A DNA stretch of 64,000 bases from Myxococcales bacterium (GCA_020633515.1 JACKDM010000011.1:38962-102961); one strand, 5' to 3'. Counted from the first letter of the stretch, positions 1-10,390 are shown. The notes: a model not told the origin generated them from the sequence alone. Translations and numbers: made by a program.

Positions 1-3000
1 GCCGTCGCGGTAGATGGGGTCGAGCACGTCGGCGATCGCCGGCAGGTACTCGGCCTGCACCGCGAGGCGCTCCATCGCTTCGAGCGCGTACTCGTGCTCG
101 GGCTTCTCCCAGAGGATGCCGCGGTACACCTCGATGCCGGCGGGGACGTCGCCCTCGCTGACCTCGAGCAGGTAGCCGAGGCGGAAGCGCAGGTCGTACA
201 TCTCCTCGTCGCTGCCGCCGACCTCGATGCGGCGGCGGAGGACCTCGATGAGCGCGGGCCAGATCTCGCTCTTCTGGTAGAGGCGGTCGAGGGCGCGGAG
301 CGCTTCGTCGTCGTAGGGGTCGCCGTTGAGGACGGCCTGCCACGACTCGACGGCGCGGCGGTGCTCGCCGAGCTTGTGGTCGTAGAGGCGCGCGAGGCGG
401 CGCGCGAGCATGCGCGAGACCTCGCCGTCCAGGGCGGCGTCGACGCGCGACTGGAAGAGCTCGGCGAGGCGGGCGTGCAGCTCGAGCTCGTCGGCGAGGG
501 CGTCGAGGGCCTCGTAGTTGGCCGGGTCGAGCGGGTCCTCCTGGAACGCGCGGGCGTAGCTCTCGAAGGCGCCGCGGGGGTTCTTCTGGACCTCGTTCTG
601 CAGCCGGGCGAGGCGCTTGAGGAGGTCGATGCGCTCGTAGGCGGCCTCGAGGTCGAGGAGCTGGAGCTCGTAGACCCGGGCGAGCGCGTCGGGCTCGTCG
701 CGCTCCTCGTAGTGCGGTTCGAGGACGCGGCTGGCGAGGAGGCGGTGCTCGGGGTCGTCGAGGAGGCGTTCGAGCGCGGCGCGGGCCTCGATCGAGTCGC
801 CGTTGCGGCGCAGGACGTCGCCGTAGCGCTCGATGGCCTGCGGGATCTGGCCGAGCTGGTGTTCGAGGACGTCGCCGATGCGGAGCTCGAGCGCGTCGAC
901 GCGGGCGGGGTCTTCGTCGACGTACTCGTCGCGCTCGCCTTCGAGGAGGTCGACGAGCTCGGGCCAGCGGCCCTCGCGGCTGAAGAGGCGTTCGAGCGCG
1001 TCGAGCGCCTGCCGGTCGCGGGGGTCGATGTCGAGGACGGCGCGGTAGCTCTGGATCGTCTCGTCGGGCTCGTCGAGGCGGACCTCGTAGGTGTCGGCGA
1101 TGCGGAAGAGGATGGGCTTGCGCTGCCCGTCTTCTTCGACGGTCTCGAGCTTCTCGCGCAGCATCTCGATGAGCAGCTCCCACTGCTCGGTGCGCTCGTA
1201 GAGCGCGATCAGGGCCTCGATGGCGGCGAGGTCGGACGGGTCGTCCTGGAAGACGCGGCGCCAGGTCTCGATCGCCTGGTCGGCGCGGTCGAGCTTCTTG
1301 TCCCACAGGTCGGAGACGCGGACGAGGAGCGCCTTGCGGGCGTCGGCGTCGCTGGCGTACTCGGCCTTGCGTTCGAGGACCTCGACGAGGTCGCGGTAGC
1401 GCTCCTCGGCGGCGAGGATGCGCTCGAGCGCGTCGAGCGCGTCGGGGTTGGCCTCGTCGAGCGCGAGCACGCGGCGGTAGCTCTCGATGGCGCGCTCGGG
1501 GGCGTGCAGCTTCTGGTCGTGGATCCGGGCGACCTTGAGGAGGATGCCGACCGCGGCCTGCATGTCGGCGAAGTCGTCGAGGCCGCGCTCGTAGATGTCG
1601 ACGAGCGGGTCCCAGGCTTCGAGCTTCGCGCCGAGGCGGTCGAGCTCCTGCTGGAGGTCGGGGTTGCCGTAGTCCTCGGCGAAGGCGCGGCCATAGGCCT
1701 CGAAGGCGCCTTCGGGGGCGTCGAGCTTCTCCTCGCGGGTGCGGGCGATGCGGCTGAGGGTCTCCTGGCGCTGCCAGCGGTCGTCCTGGAAGTGGAGCTG
1801 CACTTCGAGCACGGCGACCCAGTCGGCCCAGCGCTCGCGCTCGGCGTAGAGCGGCTCCAGGATGCTGGCGATGCGGCGGCGGAGCGGGTCTTCGGGGTCC
1901 GCCCGGCCGATGTCGGCGAGGAGGCCTTCGAGCGCCTTGAGCGCGGGCTCGTGGGTCGGGGCGTCTTCGAAGAGCACGGTGCGCCAGACCTCGACGGCGC
2001 CGGCGGCGTCTTCGAGGCGGTGGTGCAGCACGAGGCCGAGCTGGTGGCGCAGCTCGGCGCGCTCGGCGTCTTCGGTGGCGTACTGGATCTCGTCGCGGAG
2101 CAGATCGGCGAGCTCGGGCCAGCGCTCCTCCTCGCGGAAGAAGCGGCCGAGCTCCTTGAAGGCGCGCTGGTTGTCGGGCTCGATCGCGAGCACCTGCCGC
2201 CAGGTGTCGATCGCGCGGTCGACGTCGCCGATGACCTCTTCGAGGAGGCGGCAGACCTCGAAGTAGAGGCGCTTCTGCTCCTCGGGGTCGAGCGTGTTGG
2301 CGGCGAGGTCGCCGTAGAGCGCGACGAGGTCTTCGAAGGACGCGGTGCGGGTGAAGAGCTCGACGAGCGCGGCGACGGCGGCGCGGTTGTCGGGCTCGAT
2401 CGAGAGGACCTCGCGGTAGACGTCGCGGGCCTTGTGGTCGTCGCCGCAGTGGCGTTCGAGGACCTCGCCGAGCTCGAGCAGCAGCCCGACGCGGAGGTCG
2501 GGGTCGGGGGTCTCGGCGGCGACCTCTTCGAGGAGCGCGGCGAGGTCGCCGAAGCGCTGGGTGACCTCGGCGAGGCGGCGGAGGTCGGCGCGGTTCTGCC
2601 GGTCGTCGGCCATCAGCCGCAGGACGCGGCCGCAGGTGGCGAACGCGGCGTCGGCGTCGCCGAGCTTCGTCTCTTCGAGGCGGGCGATCTCGCGCAGGAG
2701 CTTCGCGCGGTCGATCGGGTCGGCGTACATGCCGGCCTGCTGCGCTTCGAGGACGGGCACGAGCGCGCGGTGGTCTTCTTCGGCGCGGTAGAGCGGCTCG
2801 AGGATCGCGGCGACGGCGAGGCGGTCGACGCCGGCGGTCATGGCGGCCTGCTCGTCGGCGAAGAGCGCGGCGAGCGCCTGACGGGTGCCGGGGTGCGAGG
2901 GCACGCGGTCGAGGACCTGCCGGTAGAGTTCGAGGGCGCGCTCGCCTTCGCCGAGGCGGGTCTCGCTGACGCGGCCGAGGCGGTACTCGAACTCGGCGAG

Positions 3001-6000
3001 GGTCGCGTCGTCCTCGACGATCGACATGCGGTGCTCGTAGAGCGTCGAGAGCTCGACCCAGCGCTCGGTCGCCCGGTAGAGGCGCTCGAGGTTGTCGAGG
3101 GCGGCGGCGTCGCGCTCGTCCTCGTGCATGAGGCGGCGCCAGGTCTCGATCGCCTGGTCGGCGTCCTGGAGCACGTCCTCCTGGATGGCGGCGATGCGTT
3201 CGAGGAGCGCCTTGCGCGCGGGGAGCGCGTCGGCGAGCTCGGCCTTGCGTTCGAGGATCTCGACGAGCTCGATGTGGGCGCCGGTGCGGGCGTAGAGCGC
3301 TTCGAGGGCGTCGAGCGCGCGGCGGTTGTCGGGCTCGAGCGCGAGCACGTTGCGGTACTCGCCGATCGCGCGGCCGGCGTCGTCGAGGTGGGCGTCGGCG
3401 ACGATCGCGATCTTGAGGTGGATGTCGACGGCGCGGTCGGGCGCGAGCGCGACGACGTCGGCGAGCAGGTCGGCGAGCGCGGCGTGGTCGCCGAGGAACG
3501 CGGCGAGGCGCTCGAGCTCGGCTTCGAGGCCGGCGTCGGCTTCGCTGAGGCGGTAGGCTTCGGCGAGCGAGTTGAACGCGGCGTCGGCCTCGTCGAGGTG
3601 GTCTTCTTCGATCAGCGCGACGCGGCGCAGGGTCTCGACCTGCTCGATGGGGCCGTCGAGGTCTTCGAGGGTGAGGCGCAGCGTGTCGCGGAGCGCGCGC
3701 CAGGCGGCGTCCTTCTCGTAGAGCGGCACGAGGATGCGCGCGGCCGCGAGGCGGACCTCGGGCTCGGCGAGCAGGCCTTCGAGCGCGGCGCGGGCGTCGT
3801 GGTGCTCGGGGTCGCGGGCGATGACGGCGCGGAAGCACTCGACGGCGCGCTGGAGGTCGCCGATGTGGTCGCGCTGGAGCACGCCCATCCGGTACTCGAA
3901 GCGGTTCTTCTCGGCGTCGCCGGCGGCGAGCTCGCGCTCGCGTTCGAGGATCTCGAGGAGCTCGATGGGCTGGCCCATCTGCTCGTAGAGCCGGTCGAGG
4001 TGGGCGAGCGCGTCGCGGTTGTCGGCGTCGAGGTCGAGGACCTGGCGGTAGACATAGACGGCGTCGCTCAAGCGGTCGAGCGCGGTCTCGTAGGTGGTCG
4101 CGGCGCTGAAGAGCAGCGCGACGCGGGCCGCGGTGTCTTCGAGGTGCTCGGCGTGGTCGAGCTGGACCTCGACGAGCTGCTCCCAGTTGCCGGCCGCGGT
4201 GTGCAGGCGTTCGAGGGCCTGATGCGCGCGGAGGTCGTCGGGGTCGATCTCTTCGCGGACGCGGGCATAGGCGTCGATCGCGCGGTCGGCGTCTTCGAGG
4301 CGCAGCTCGTAGAGCTCGCCGAGGCGGAACGAGAGCGCGGCCTTGGCCTTGGGGTCGTCGGCGAGCTCGACGCGGCGGGCGACGATCTCGACGAGCGCGT
4401 GGATGTCGTCGACGCGGGCGTAGAGGCGGTCGAGGCTCTCGAGCGCCTCGCGGTCGTCGGGGTCGTCGTCGAGGACGCGGCGGTTGAACGCGATCGCCTC
4501 GTGGCGGTCGCCGATGCGCTCCTCGTAGAGCGCGGCGACGCGGCCGAGCATGTCGCGCTTGAGGACGGGGTCGAGCCCCATCGCGGTGTCGGGGTCGTCG
4601 AGGCCGGAGCGGAGCACGGTGGCGAGGTCGCCCCAGGCGTCGAGCTCGGCGGCGAGGCGCAACAGCTCGGTGAGCACGGCGGCGTTGCCGTAGTCCTCGC
4701 GCATCGCGGCGCCATAGCTCTCGAAGGCGGCGACGCGGTCGCTCGCGGCGTCTTCGAAGGCGCGGGCGATGCGGACGCGGAGCTCGACGCGCTCGGCGAG
4801 CACGTCGGCGTCGCCGAGGCGGATCTGGAGCAGGCGGATGCCGCGCTCGGTGTCGCCGCGGGCGGCGTAGATCGGCTCGAGGATGTCGGCGGCGCGGAGC
4901 CGGAGGAGGCGGGCGTCGTCGTCGGGCTCGGTGCGGGTCGACAGCAGCGCTTCGAGCGCCGCGCGGGTCTCCGGGTGGCCGGGGTCGATCTCGAGGACCT
5001 CGGCGTAGCGTTCGAGCGCGTCGGCGGCGGCGTCGAGGCGGTGCTCGAGGACCTGCGCGAGCTGGAAGAGCAGCGGGATGCGGGCCGCGCCCTCGGTGTC
5101 GGCGAGGCGGTCTTCGAGCAGGTCGGCGAGGTCGCGGTAGCGGCCGACGCGGGAGAAGACGCGCTCGAGCGAGGCGACGGCCTCGGGGTGCTGCGGGATC
5201 TCGGCGAGGACGCGGCGCCAGGTCTCGATGGCCTGATCCGGGTCGTCGAGGTTGTCCTCCCAGAGCGCGCCGATGCGGAAGAGCATGGCGACGCGGGCGT
5301 CGGCGCCGTCGACGAGCGGGAGCTTGCGCTCGCAGACCTCGACGAGGCCCTGCCAGTCTTCGAGGCGGACGGTGAGGCGGTCGACGGCGTCGAGGAGCTC
5401 GAGGTCCTCGCCCTGCTCGGCGAGCACGCTCTCGTAGGTGGCGCGGGCGTCGGCGTAGCGGCCGAGCTGGTGCTCCTGCACGGCGGCGAGGCGGCGGGCG
5501 TAGAGCACGGCGGCCTGGCGGTCGACGTCGGCGAGCTCGCCGCCGAGCGCGAAGCGGGCGTAGAGGCCGGCGGCCTCTTCCCAGCGCTGGAGCGCGTCGG
5601 CGAGGCGCTCGATCTGCGCGCGCACGTCGGCGTCGTCGCGGTCGACGACGAGGAGGCGGCCGTAGGTGGCGAAGGCGGCGTCGGCGGCGCCGAGGCGCGC
5701 CTCTTCGATCTCGGCGACCTCGCGGAGCAGCTTCGCTTCGAAGGCGACGTCGCGGGTGCCCTGGACCTGGAGCAAGAGCACGCGGCGCAGCCCGGCCCAG
5801 TCCTCCTGGCTGCGGGCGAAGGGCTCGAGGATCGCGGCGGCGCGGGGGCCGAAGTCTTCGTGGTCGAGGTAGAGCGTCAGCGCGCGGATCGTGTCGGGGT
5901 GCTCGGGGCGCACCTCGAGCACGCGCTCGAAGTTGTCGAGCGCGCCGGCGCCGTCGCCCTGGTCGTGGGCGAGGAAGCCGAGGCGGTAGAGCAGCGTCGC

Positions 6001-9000
6001 GATGTCGTCGGGGTTGCTCGCGAGGTCGAGCTCGGCGGTGATGTACTCGGTGAGCCCGACGACGTCGCCGGCGCGATCGGCGAGGCGCTGGAGGCCGCGC
6101 AGGGCCTCGACGCTCTCGGGGTCGGTCGCGCGGAGGCGCTCGTAGGCCTGCTGCGCGGCGTCGGGGTCGTCGCGCACCGTCTCGTGGAGCTGGCCGATCG
6201 CGGCGAGGATGCGGGCCTCGTCCTGCACCGAGCCGGCCTGTTCGAGCTGGCGGTTGTAGATCTCGAGCAGGTCGTCCCAGCGGCCGAGCTTCTGGTAGAG
6301 CGCCTTGAGCGATTCGAGGACGTCGAGCGAGTCGCCTTCGAGCTCGCGGACGCGCTCGTAGTGCATCGCGGCGTCGGCGCTGCGGCCGAGCTCCTCGCCG
6401 GTCGTCTCGGCGAGCACGCGGCGGAAGCGGACCTCGATCTCGGGGTCGTCGACCATGTCGACGAGGAGCTCGAGCAGGTCGACGAGGTCGACGGCGCGCT
6501 CGCTCATCGCGGCCATGCGGCGGACCTGGATGAGGAGCTCGACGCGGTCGACCTGCTCGCGGAGCGCGCGGGCGTACCAGTCGAAGGCGATGTCGGGCGC
6601 GTCGCGGTGCTCTTCGTTGACGCGGGCGAGCTCGACCATGAGGTCGACGGGCTCGGCGGGCTCGTTGCGCAGCATCACCTCGAGCACGCGGACGAGCGCG
6701 TCCCACTGCTCGGTGCGCGTGTAGTGCGGCGCGAGCGTGCGGGCGGCGTCGATGTTGTCGCGGTCGACGTCGAGGATGCGCTCCCAGGCGTCGACGGCGC
6801 CGGCCTCGTTGTCGAGGTTGACGCGGAAGACGCGGGCGGCGCGCTTGAGGAGCGCGACGCGGACGTCGTCGTCGGCGCTGCGCTCGATGTTCTGGTTGAG
6901 GAGGCGGACGAGGCCGTCCCAGTCGCCGCGCTCGCCGAAGAGGCCTTCGAGCGCGTCCCAGTCGGCGCGGCGCAGGTAGAGGTCGCGCAGGTAGCCTTCG
7001 GCGTGCAGGTCGCCGGCGCTGTGACGCAGCACCTTGCGCCACGCCTCGGCGGCGCGGTCCTCGTCGCCGATGCGCTCGGCGTAGACCTGCCCGAGCTTCT
7101 TGAGCCACGAGACCCGCTCGGCGTCGTCTTCGAGGCGCTCGACGCGGCGCTCGTAGAGGTCGGCGAGGTCGTCCCAGCGCTCGGTCTTCTGGTAGAGCCC
7201 TTCGAGCGCCTGCCACGCCTGCTCGCGCGCCGGATCGGCGTCGAGCACGTCGTTCCACAGCGTGATCGCCTCGTCGCGCTCGTCGAGGCGCTTGGCGGCG
7301 ATGCGGGCCATCTCGACGAGGCGCTCGGTGCGCTCGTCGCCGTCGAGCAGGTCGAGCGAGCGGCGGTAGATGCCGTACAGCGCCCGCCAGTCCTTGCGGT
7401 TCTTGTAGATGTCGATGAGCTGCTTGATCGCGTGCTCATCGGCCGGGCGGCGCTCGAGGATGCCTTCGAGGAACTGGATCGCCTGGTTGGGGTTGCTGAA
7501 CTTGTCGAGCCACAGCCCGGCGATCTGGCGGTAGAGCTCGATGAAGCGGCCCTCGTCGCCGGTCTCGTCCGCCGCCTCGGCGCGGCGGTTGAGGATGCCG
7601 ATGAGGTCGTTCCACCGCTGGCTCTCGCGGTACTTCTCTTCGAGCGCGTCGAGCGCGGCGGCGTTCGACGGGTCGACCTGGAGGATCTGGTTGTAGGTGT
7701 TGATGACCATGACCGGCAGCCCGAGCTGGTCACGGTAGATCTCGATCATCTGCCGGTAGACGTCGACCTGGCGGGCGATGTCGCTCTCGGCGATGAGCTT
7801 GAGGTCCTCCTTGAGGAACTCGAGCAGCGCGTTCCACTTGCCGGTGTCGAAGTACAGCCGCCGCAGGGCGTCGCGGGCGGGCTGGTTCTCGGCGTCGAGG
7901 CGCAGGATCGACTTCCAGATGTCGATCGCCTTCTCGAGGTTCTTGAGCTTGGTCTCGGCGACCTCGGCCATCTCGAAGCCGACGGCGATCTTGGCTTCGA
8001 GCGACTCCTCGTTGTTCTGCCGGGAGCCGAGCACGCCGAGGAGGCGCTTGTAGTCACCCTCGGCGGCGTAGAACTCCGAGTAGAACTGGAGCATGAGCGC
8101 GTTGCGCGGGTCGTTGAGCTTGATGCGCTTGAAGTAGTTCTCGGCGCCCGCCAGATCCTGCATCTTGCGCCACAGGATCATCGCGATCTGCACGAGCATC
8201 GCGCCTTCGTTGCCGCTGCGGTGGCGGGTGCGGAGCGCGGCCTCGTAGACCTTGACGAGCTCTTCCCACTCCTCGCTGCGGCTGTAGTGGTCGACGCAGA
8301 ACTCGAGCGACTCCTGCTCGGTCGGGCTGAGCTTGAGGACCTCGCGGTGCCAGTTGACCGCCTGGGCGGGGTCGCGCAGCTCGTGCTGGGCGATCTCGGC
8401 GAGGCGCTGGTAGATCTCGAGGCGGTCGCTCTTGCGGGCGGTGGCGTTGGCGCGCTCTTCGAGGTAGGCGACGAGGTCGGACCAGCGCTCGTTGGTCTCG
8501 TAGTACTCGTACAGGAGCTGGCGGGTGGTGTCGTTGCGGGGGTCCTGTTCGAGGACGTCGCGGAGGACCTGCTCGACGAACGGGTCGTCGGGCGACTCGT
8601 CGAACCAGAGCGCGGCGCGCTCGAGCATCATCGCGGTGCGCTGGCGGGGGTCGCGGACGGCCTGGGACTCTTCGACGAGCGCGTCGTAGCGGGCCTGCCG
8701 GTCGCGGCCCACTTCGTCGAGCACGTCGCGGTAGATCTCGGCCTCGGGGTGCTCGGGCGCGATCTCGAGCGCGCGGGCGGCCCACTTGAGCACGCGGGCG
8801 CGCTGGCCGAGCTTGCGCTCGCAGAGGTCGGCCATGGTCAGGTAGATGCCGGCCCGCTCGTAGTCGTCCTCGACGGCGTCGGCTTGCAGCTTGTAGAGCT
8901 GGAGCACGAGGTCCCAGTTCTCGCGCTCGACATAGATGGCGCGGGCGGCTTCGAGCGCCTCGAAGTTCGAGGAGTCGAGCTTGAACGCCTCCTGGTAGTA

Positions 9001-9303
9001 CCGCATGGCGTCATCGGTCATGCCGAGGCGCTGCTCGGCGATCTGCCCGATGATGAGGTGGACCTGCGAGGCGACCGCCGGGTCACGGATCGCGGTGGCC
9101 TGCTCTTCGAGGCCGGTGGCGAGCCGGACCCAGAGCTGGGCGGCGTCCTCGGGGGCGAGGCGGCCGGCCTGCTCGGCGGTCAACGCGACGAGGCCCTGCC
9201 AGTCACCCGCTTCGAGCAGCGCGGCTTCGAGCCGGGCGAGGGCCTCGGCGTCGTCCGGGTTCTGGGCGAGCTGCTCGCGGTAGGTCTCCAGTTCTTTATC
9301 CAT
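1..9303 (-). CDS. Giant tetratricopeptide-repeat protein, C-terminus outside window
   Basis: Starts at the ATG on 9303-9301 (MDKELETYREQLAQNPDDAE) and stays open for 3101 codons to base 1, so the stop lies outside the window. It is built almost entirely of TPR-like helical pairs, with endlessly repeated patterns such as AIETWRRVL, EPDNRRALDALE and LVEVLERKAE. A capping motif close to ILEPLY recurs about every 310-380 residues, so there is a higher-order repeat. There is no signal peptide, membrane segment or catalytic domain in the visible part, so a cytoplasmic protein scaffold is the best inference. Giant TPR proteins of this sort are familiar in Myxococcota, but I know no defined function. 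The long open frame on the plus strand here is only its antisense shadow. Confidence 0.9.
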   Translation of the reverse strand, partial: MDKELETYREQLAQNPDDAEALARLEAALLEAGDWQGLVALTAEQAGRLAPEDAAQLWVRLATGLEEQATAIRDPAVASQVHLIIGQIAEQRLGMTDDAMRYYQEAFKLDSSNFEALEAARAIYVERENWDLVLQLYKLQADAVEDDYERAGIYLTMADLCERKLGQRARVLKWAARALEIAPEHPEAEIYRDVLDEVGRDRQARYDALVEESQAVRDPRQRTAMMLERAALWFDESPDDPFVEQVLRDVLEQDPRNDTTRQLLYEYYETNERWSDLVAYLEERANATARKSDRLEIYQRLAEIAQHELRDPAQAVNWHREVLKLSPTEQESLEFCVDHYSRSEEWEELVKVYEAALRTRHRSGNEGAMLVQIAMILWRKMQDLAGAENYFKRIKLNDPRNALMLQFYSEFYAAEGDYKRLLGVLGSRQNNEESLEAKIAVGFEMAEVAETKLKNLEKAIDIWKSILRLDAENQPARDALRRLYFDTGKWNALLEFLKEDLKLIAESDIARQVDVYRQMIEIYRDQLGLPVMVINTYNQILQVDPSNAAALDALEEKYRESQRWNDLIGILNRRAEAADETGDEGRFIELYRQIAGLWLDKFSNPNQAIQFLEGILERRPADEHAIKQLIDIYKNRKDWRALYGIYRRSLDLLDGDERTERLVEMARIAAKRLDERDEAITLWNDVLDADPAREQAWQALEGLYQKTERWDDLADLYERRVERLEDDAERVSWLKKLGQVYAERIGDEDRAAEAWRKVLRHSAGDLHAEGYLRDLYLRRADWDALEGLFGERGDWDGLVRLLNQNIERSADDDVRVALLKRAARVFRVNLDNEAGAVDAWERILDVDRDNIDAARTLAPHYTRTEQWDALVRVLEVMLRNEPAEPVDLMVELARVNEEHRDAPDIAFDWYARALREQVDRVELLIQVRRMAAMSERAVDLVDLLELLVDMVDDPEIEVRFRRVLAETTGEELGRSADAAMHYERVRELEGDSLDVLESLKALYQKLGRWDDLLEIYNRQLEQAGSVQDEARILAAIGQLHETVRDDPDAAQQAYERLRATDPESVEALRGLQRLADRAGDVVGLTEYITAELDLASNPDDIATLLYRLGFLAHDQGDGAGALDNFERVLEVRPEHPDTIRALTLYLDHEDFGPRAAAILEPFARSQEDWAGLRRVLLLQVQGTRDVAFEAKLLREVAEIEEARLGAADAAFATYGRLLVVDRDDADVRAQIERLADALQRWEEAAGLYARFALGGELADVDRQAAVLYARRLAAVQEHQLGRYADARATYESVLAEQGEDLELLDAVDRLTVRLEDWQGLVEVCERKLPLVDGADARVAMLFRIGALWEDNLDDPDQAIETWRRVLAEIPQHPEAVASLERVFSRVGRYRDLADLLEDRLADTEGAARIPLLFQLAQVLEHRLDAAADALERYAEVLEIDPGHPETRAALEALLSTRTEPDDDARLLRLRAADILEPIYAARGDTERGIRLLQIRLGDADVLAERVELRVRIARAFEDAASDRVAAFESYGAAMREDYGNAAVLTELLRLAAELDAWGDLATVLRSGLDDPDTAMGLDPVLKRDMLGRVAALYEERIGDRHEAIAFNRRVLDDDPDDREALESLDRLYARVDDIHALVEIVARRVELADDPKAKAALSFRLGELYELRLEDADRAIDAYARVREEIDPDDLRAHQALERLHTAAGNWEQLVEVQLDHAEHLEDTAARVALLFSAATTYETALDRLSDAVYVYRQVLDLDADNRDALAHLDRLYEQMGQPIELLEILERERELAAGDAEKNRFEYRMGVLQRDHIGDLQRAVECFRAVIARDPEHHDARAALEGLLAEPEVRLAAARILVPLYEKDAAWRALRDTLRLTLEDLDGPIEQVETLRRVALIEEDHLDEADAAFNSLAEAYRLSEADAGLEAELERLAAFLGDHAALADLLADVVALAPDRAVDIHLKIAIVADAHLDDAGRAIGEYRNVLALEPDNRRALDALEALYARTGAHIELVEILERKAELADALPARKALLERIAAIQEDVLQDADQAIETWRRLMHEDERDAAALDNLERLYRATERWVELSTLYEHRMSIVEDDATLAEFEYRLGRVSETRLGEGERALELYRQVLDRVPSHPGTRQALAALFADEQAAMTAGVDRLAVAAILEPLYRAEEDHRALVPVLEAQQAGMYADPIDRAKLLREIARLEETKLGDADAAFATCGRVLRLMADDRQNRADLRRLAEVTQRFGDLAALLEEVAAETPDPDLRVGLLLELGEVLERHCGDDHKARDVYREVLSIEPDNRAAVAALVELFTRTASFEDLVALYGDLAANTLDPEEQKRLYFEVCRLLEEVIGDVDRAIDTWRQVLAIEPDNQRAFKELGRFFREEERWPELADLLRDEIQYATEDAERAELRHQLGLVLHHRLEDAAGAVEVWRTVLFEDAPTHEPALKALEGLLADIGRADPEDPLRRRIASILEPLYAERERWADWVAVLEVQLHFQDDRWQRQETLSRIARTREEKLDAPEGAFEAYGRAFAEDYGNPDLQQELDRLGAKLEAWDPLVDIYERGLDDFADMQAAVGILLKVARIHDQKLHAPERAIESYRRVLALDEANPDALDALERILAAEERYRDLVEVLERKAEYASDADARKALLVRVSDLWDKKLDRADQAIETWRRVFQDDPSDLAAIEALIALYERTEQWELLIEMLREKLETVEEDGQRKPILFRIADTYEVRLDEPDETIQSYRAVLDIDPRDRQALDALERLFSREGRWPELVDLLEGERDEYVDEDPARVDALELRIGDVLEHQLGQIPQAIERYGDVLRRNGDSIEARAALERLLDDPEHRLLASRVLEPHYEERDEPDALARVYELQLLDLEAAYERIDLLKRLARLQNEVQKNPRGAFESYARAFQEDPLDPANYEALDALADELELHARLAELFQSRVDAALDGEVSRMLARRLARLYDHKLGEHRRAVESWQAVLNGDPYDDEALRALDRLYQKSEIWPALIEVLRRRIEVGGSDEEMYDLRFRLGYLLEVSEGDVPAGIEVYRGILWEKPEHEYALEAMERLAVQAEYLPAIADVLDPIYRDG

Positions 9304-9440
9304 GCGGGACACTCGATGGACGACGCGGCGGCCCGGAGGCCGGGGTGCGGGTCCTGACCGGGTTGAGTCGAACGCGCAGGATCCTGGCCGCCCGATGGCG
9401 GCTGGACGGCCCGGAAAATCACATTCTGGATGCGTTCGGC

Positions 9441-9469
9441 ATGGTACAAAGGGCCCCGCGGGATGACAA
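9441..9469 (-). promoter_or_regulatory. Candidate sigma70-type promoter of the giant TPR gene
   Basis: On the minus strand TTGTCA (9469-9464) and TACCAT (9446-9441) are separated by exactly 17 bp. This would give a leader of about 130 nt before the TPR start at 9303. It is read by eye from consensus only. Confidence 0.45.
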
Positions 9470-9490
9470 CCTTGTTGGTCCATCTTCACC

Positions 9491-10390
9491 ATGGTGCCCC
9501 TACCCTCTCCGCCGCCCTCTTCGATCATCGTCGATGGCTGTTTGTATCCGGCCGACGCGCCGGTGCTGCGGGCCGACGACCGAGGGTTCCTGTACGGTGA
9601 CGGCGCCTTCGAAACCCTGCGGCTGATGGACGGGCGGCCGGCTCATCTGGAACGGCACCTCGCGCGGCTCGGCTCGACGCTCGCGGCGCTGGGGATCGCG
9701 GCGCCGGCGCCGGGGCGGATCGCGGGGGAGCTGGCGGCGCTGGTGGCGGCGAACGGGCTCGGGGAGGGCGAGGGCGCGGCGAGGGTGAGCGTGAGCCGGG
9801 GGGCGGGCGCGGGGCCGCGGCCGGGTGAGGGGCGGCCGACGGTGGTGGTGAGCGCGGGGCCGCTGCCGGCGCGGGTGGTGGCGCGGCGGGCGGGGGCGCG
9901 GCTGCGGCTGGTCGAGGGGCCGGCCCGGGCGGTCGCGGGGCACAAGACGCTGAGCTATCTGCCGGGCGTGCTCGCGCTCGGGGCGGTCGCGCCGGACGAG
10001 GAGCCGGTGTGGGTCGCGGGTGAGGCGGTGCTGGAGGGCGCGACGTGCAACGTCTTCGCGTGGATCGACGGGCGGCTGTGTACGCCGCCGGCCGACGGGC
10101 GGCTGCTGCCGGGGGTGGCGCGGGCGGTGCTGTGCGCGGCGGGCGCGGTCGAGGCGCCGATCGATCGCGCGGCGCTGGGGCGGGCGGAGGCGGTCTTCAT
10201 CACGAGCGCGCTGCTGCCGGTCGCGCCGGTGGTGGCGATCGATGGGGTCGCGTGCCGCCCGGGGCCGCCGGGGCTGCTCGCGCGGCTGCGGGCGGCGCTC
10301 GATCCGATAGCGGTCACGGCTCGCCCGCCCGACGAAGCGCAGAGCCCGCCCGCGGGGCGGCGGCGCGAGCACGGCGAGGAGGAGCGATGA
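9491..10390 (+). CDS. Class IV PLP aminotransferase / aminodeoxychorismate lyase-like (PabC/BCAT family)
   Basis: A 299-aa fold-type IV PLP enzyme. The N-terminus has the family start LYPADAPVLRADDRGFLYGD followed by GAFETLR, the PLP lysine sits in GHKTLSYLPG, and the cofactor-binding segment EGATCNVF follows. The family covers 4-amino-4-deoxychorismate lyase (folate pathway), branched-chain and D-amino acid aminotransferases. The short length and the active-site spacing fit the PabC-like group best, but substrate cannot be fixed from sequence. The C-terminal 25 residues are low-complexity and coincide with a copy of a dispersed 47-bp repeat. Its stop overlaps the next gene start (ATGA), so the two are probably co-transcribed. 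Confidence 0.8.
   Translation: MVPLPSPPPSSIIVDGCLYPADAPVLRADDRGFLYGDGAFETLRLMDGRPAHLERHLARLGSTLAALGIAAPAPGRIAGELAALVAANGLGEGEGAARVSVSRGAGAGPRPGEGRPTVVVSAGPLPARVVARRAGARLRLVEGPARAVAGHKTLSYLPGVLALGAVAPDEEPVWVAGEAVLEGATCNVFAWIDGRLCTPPADGRLLPGVARAVLCAAGAVEAPIDRAALGRAEAVFITSALLPVAPVVAIDGVACRPGPPGLLARLRAALDPIAVTARPPDEAQSPPAGRRREHGEEER
10330..10376 (+). repeat. Dispersed 47-bp repeat, copy 1
   Basis: This segment begins CGACGAAGCG, contains a CCGCCC/GGGCGG palindrome in the middle and ends GAGCACGGCG. It aligns without gaps to 61397-61443 with roughly 39 of 47 bases identical. Here it lies inside the 3' end of the aminotransferase gene and encodes its odd Arg/Pro/Glu tail. Confidence 0.55.

Noticed and set aside
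94..9357. 3087-codon open frame on the plus strand
   Set aside because: It is the antisense of the giant TPR gene. Its translation is a monotonous Val/Glu/Ala/Leu mix without domains, while the minus strand gives clear TPR motifs and a promoter.
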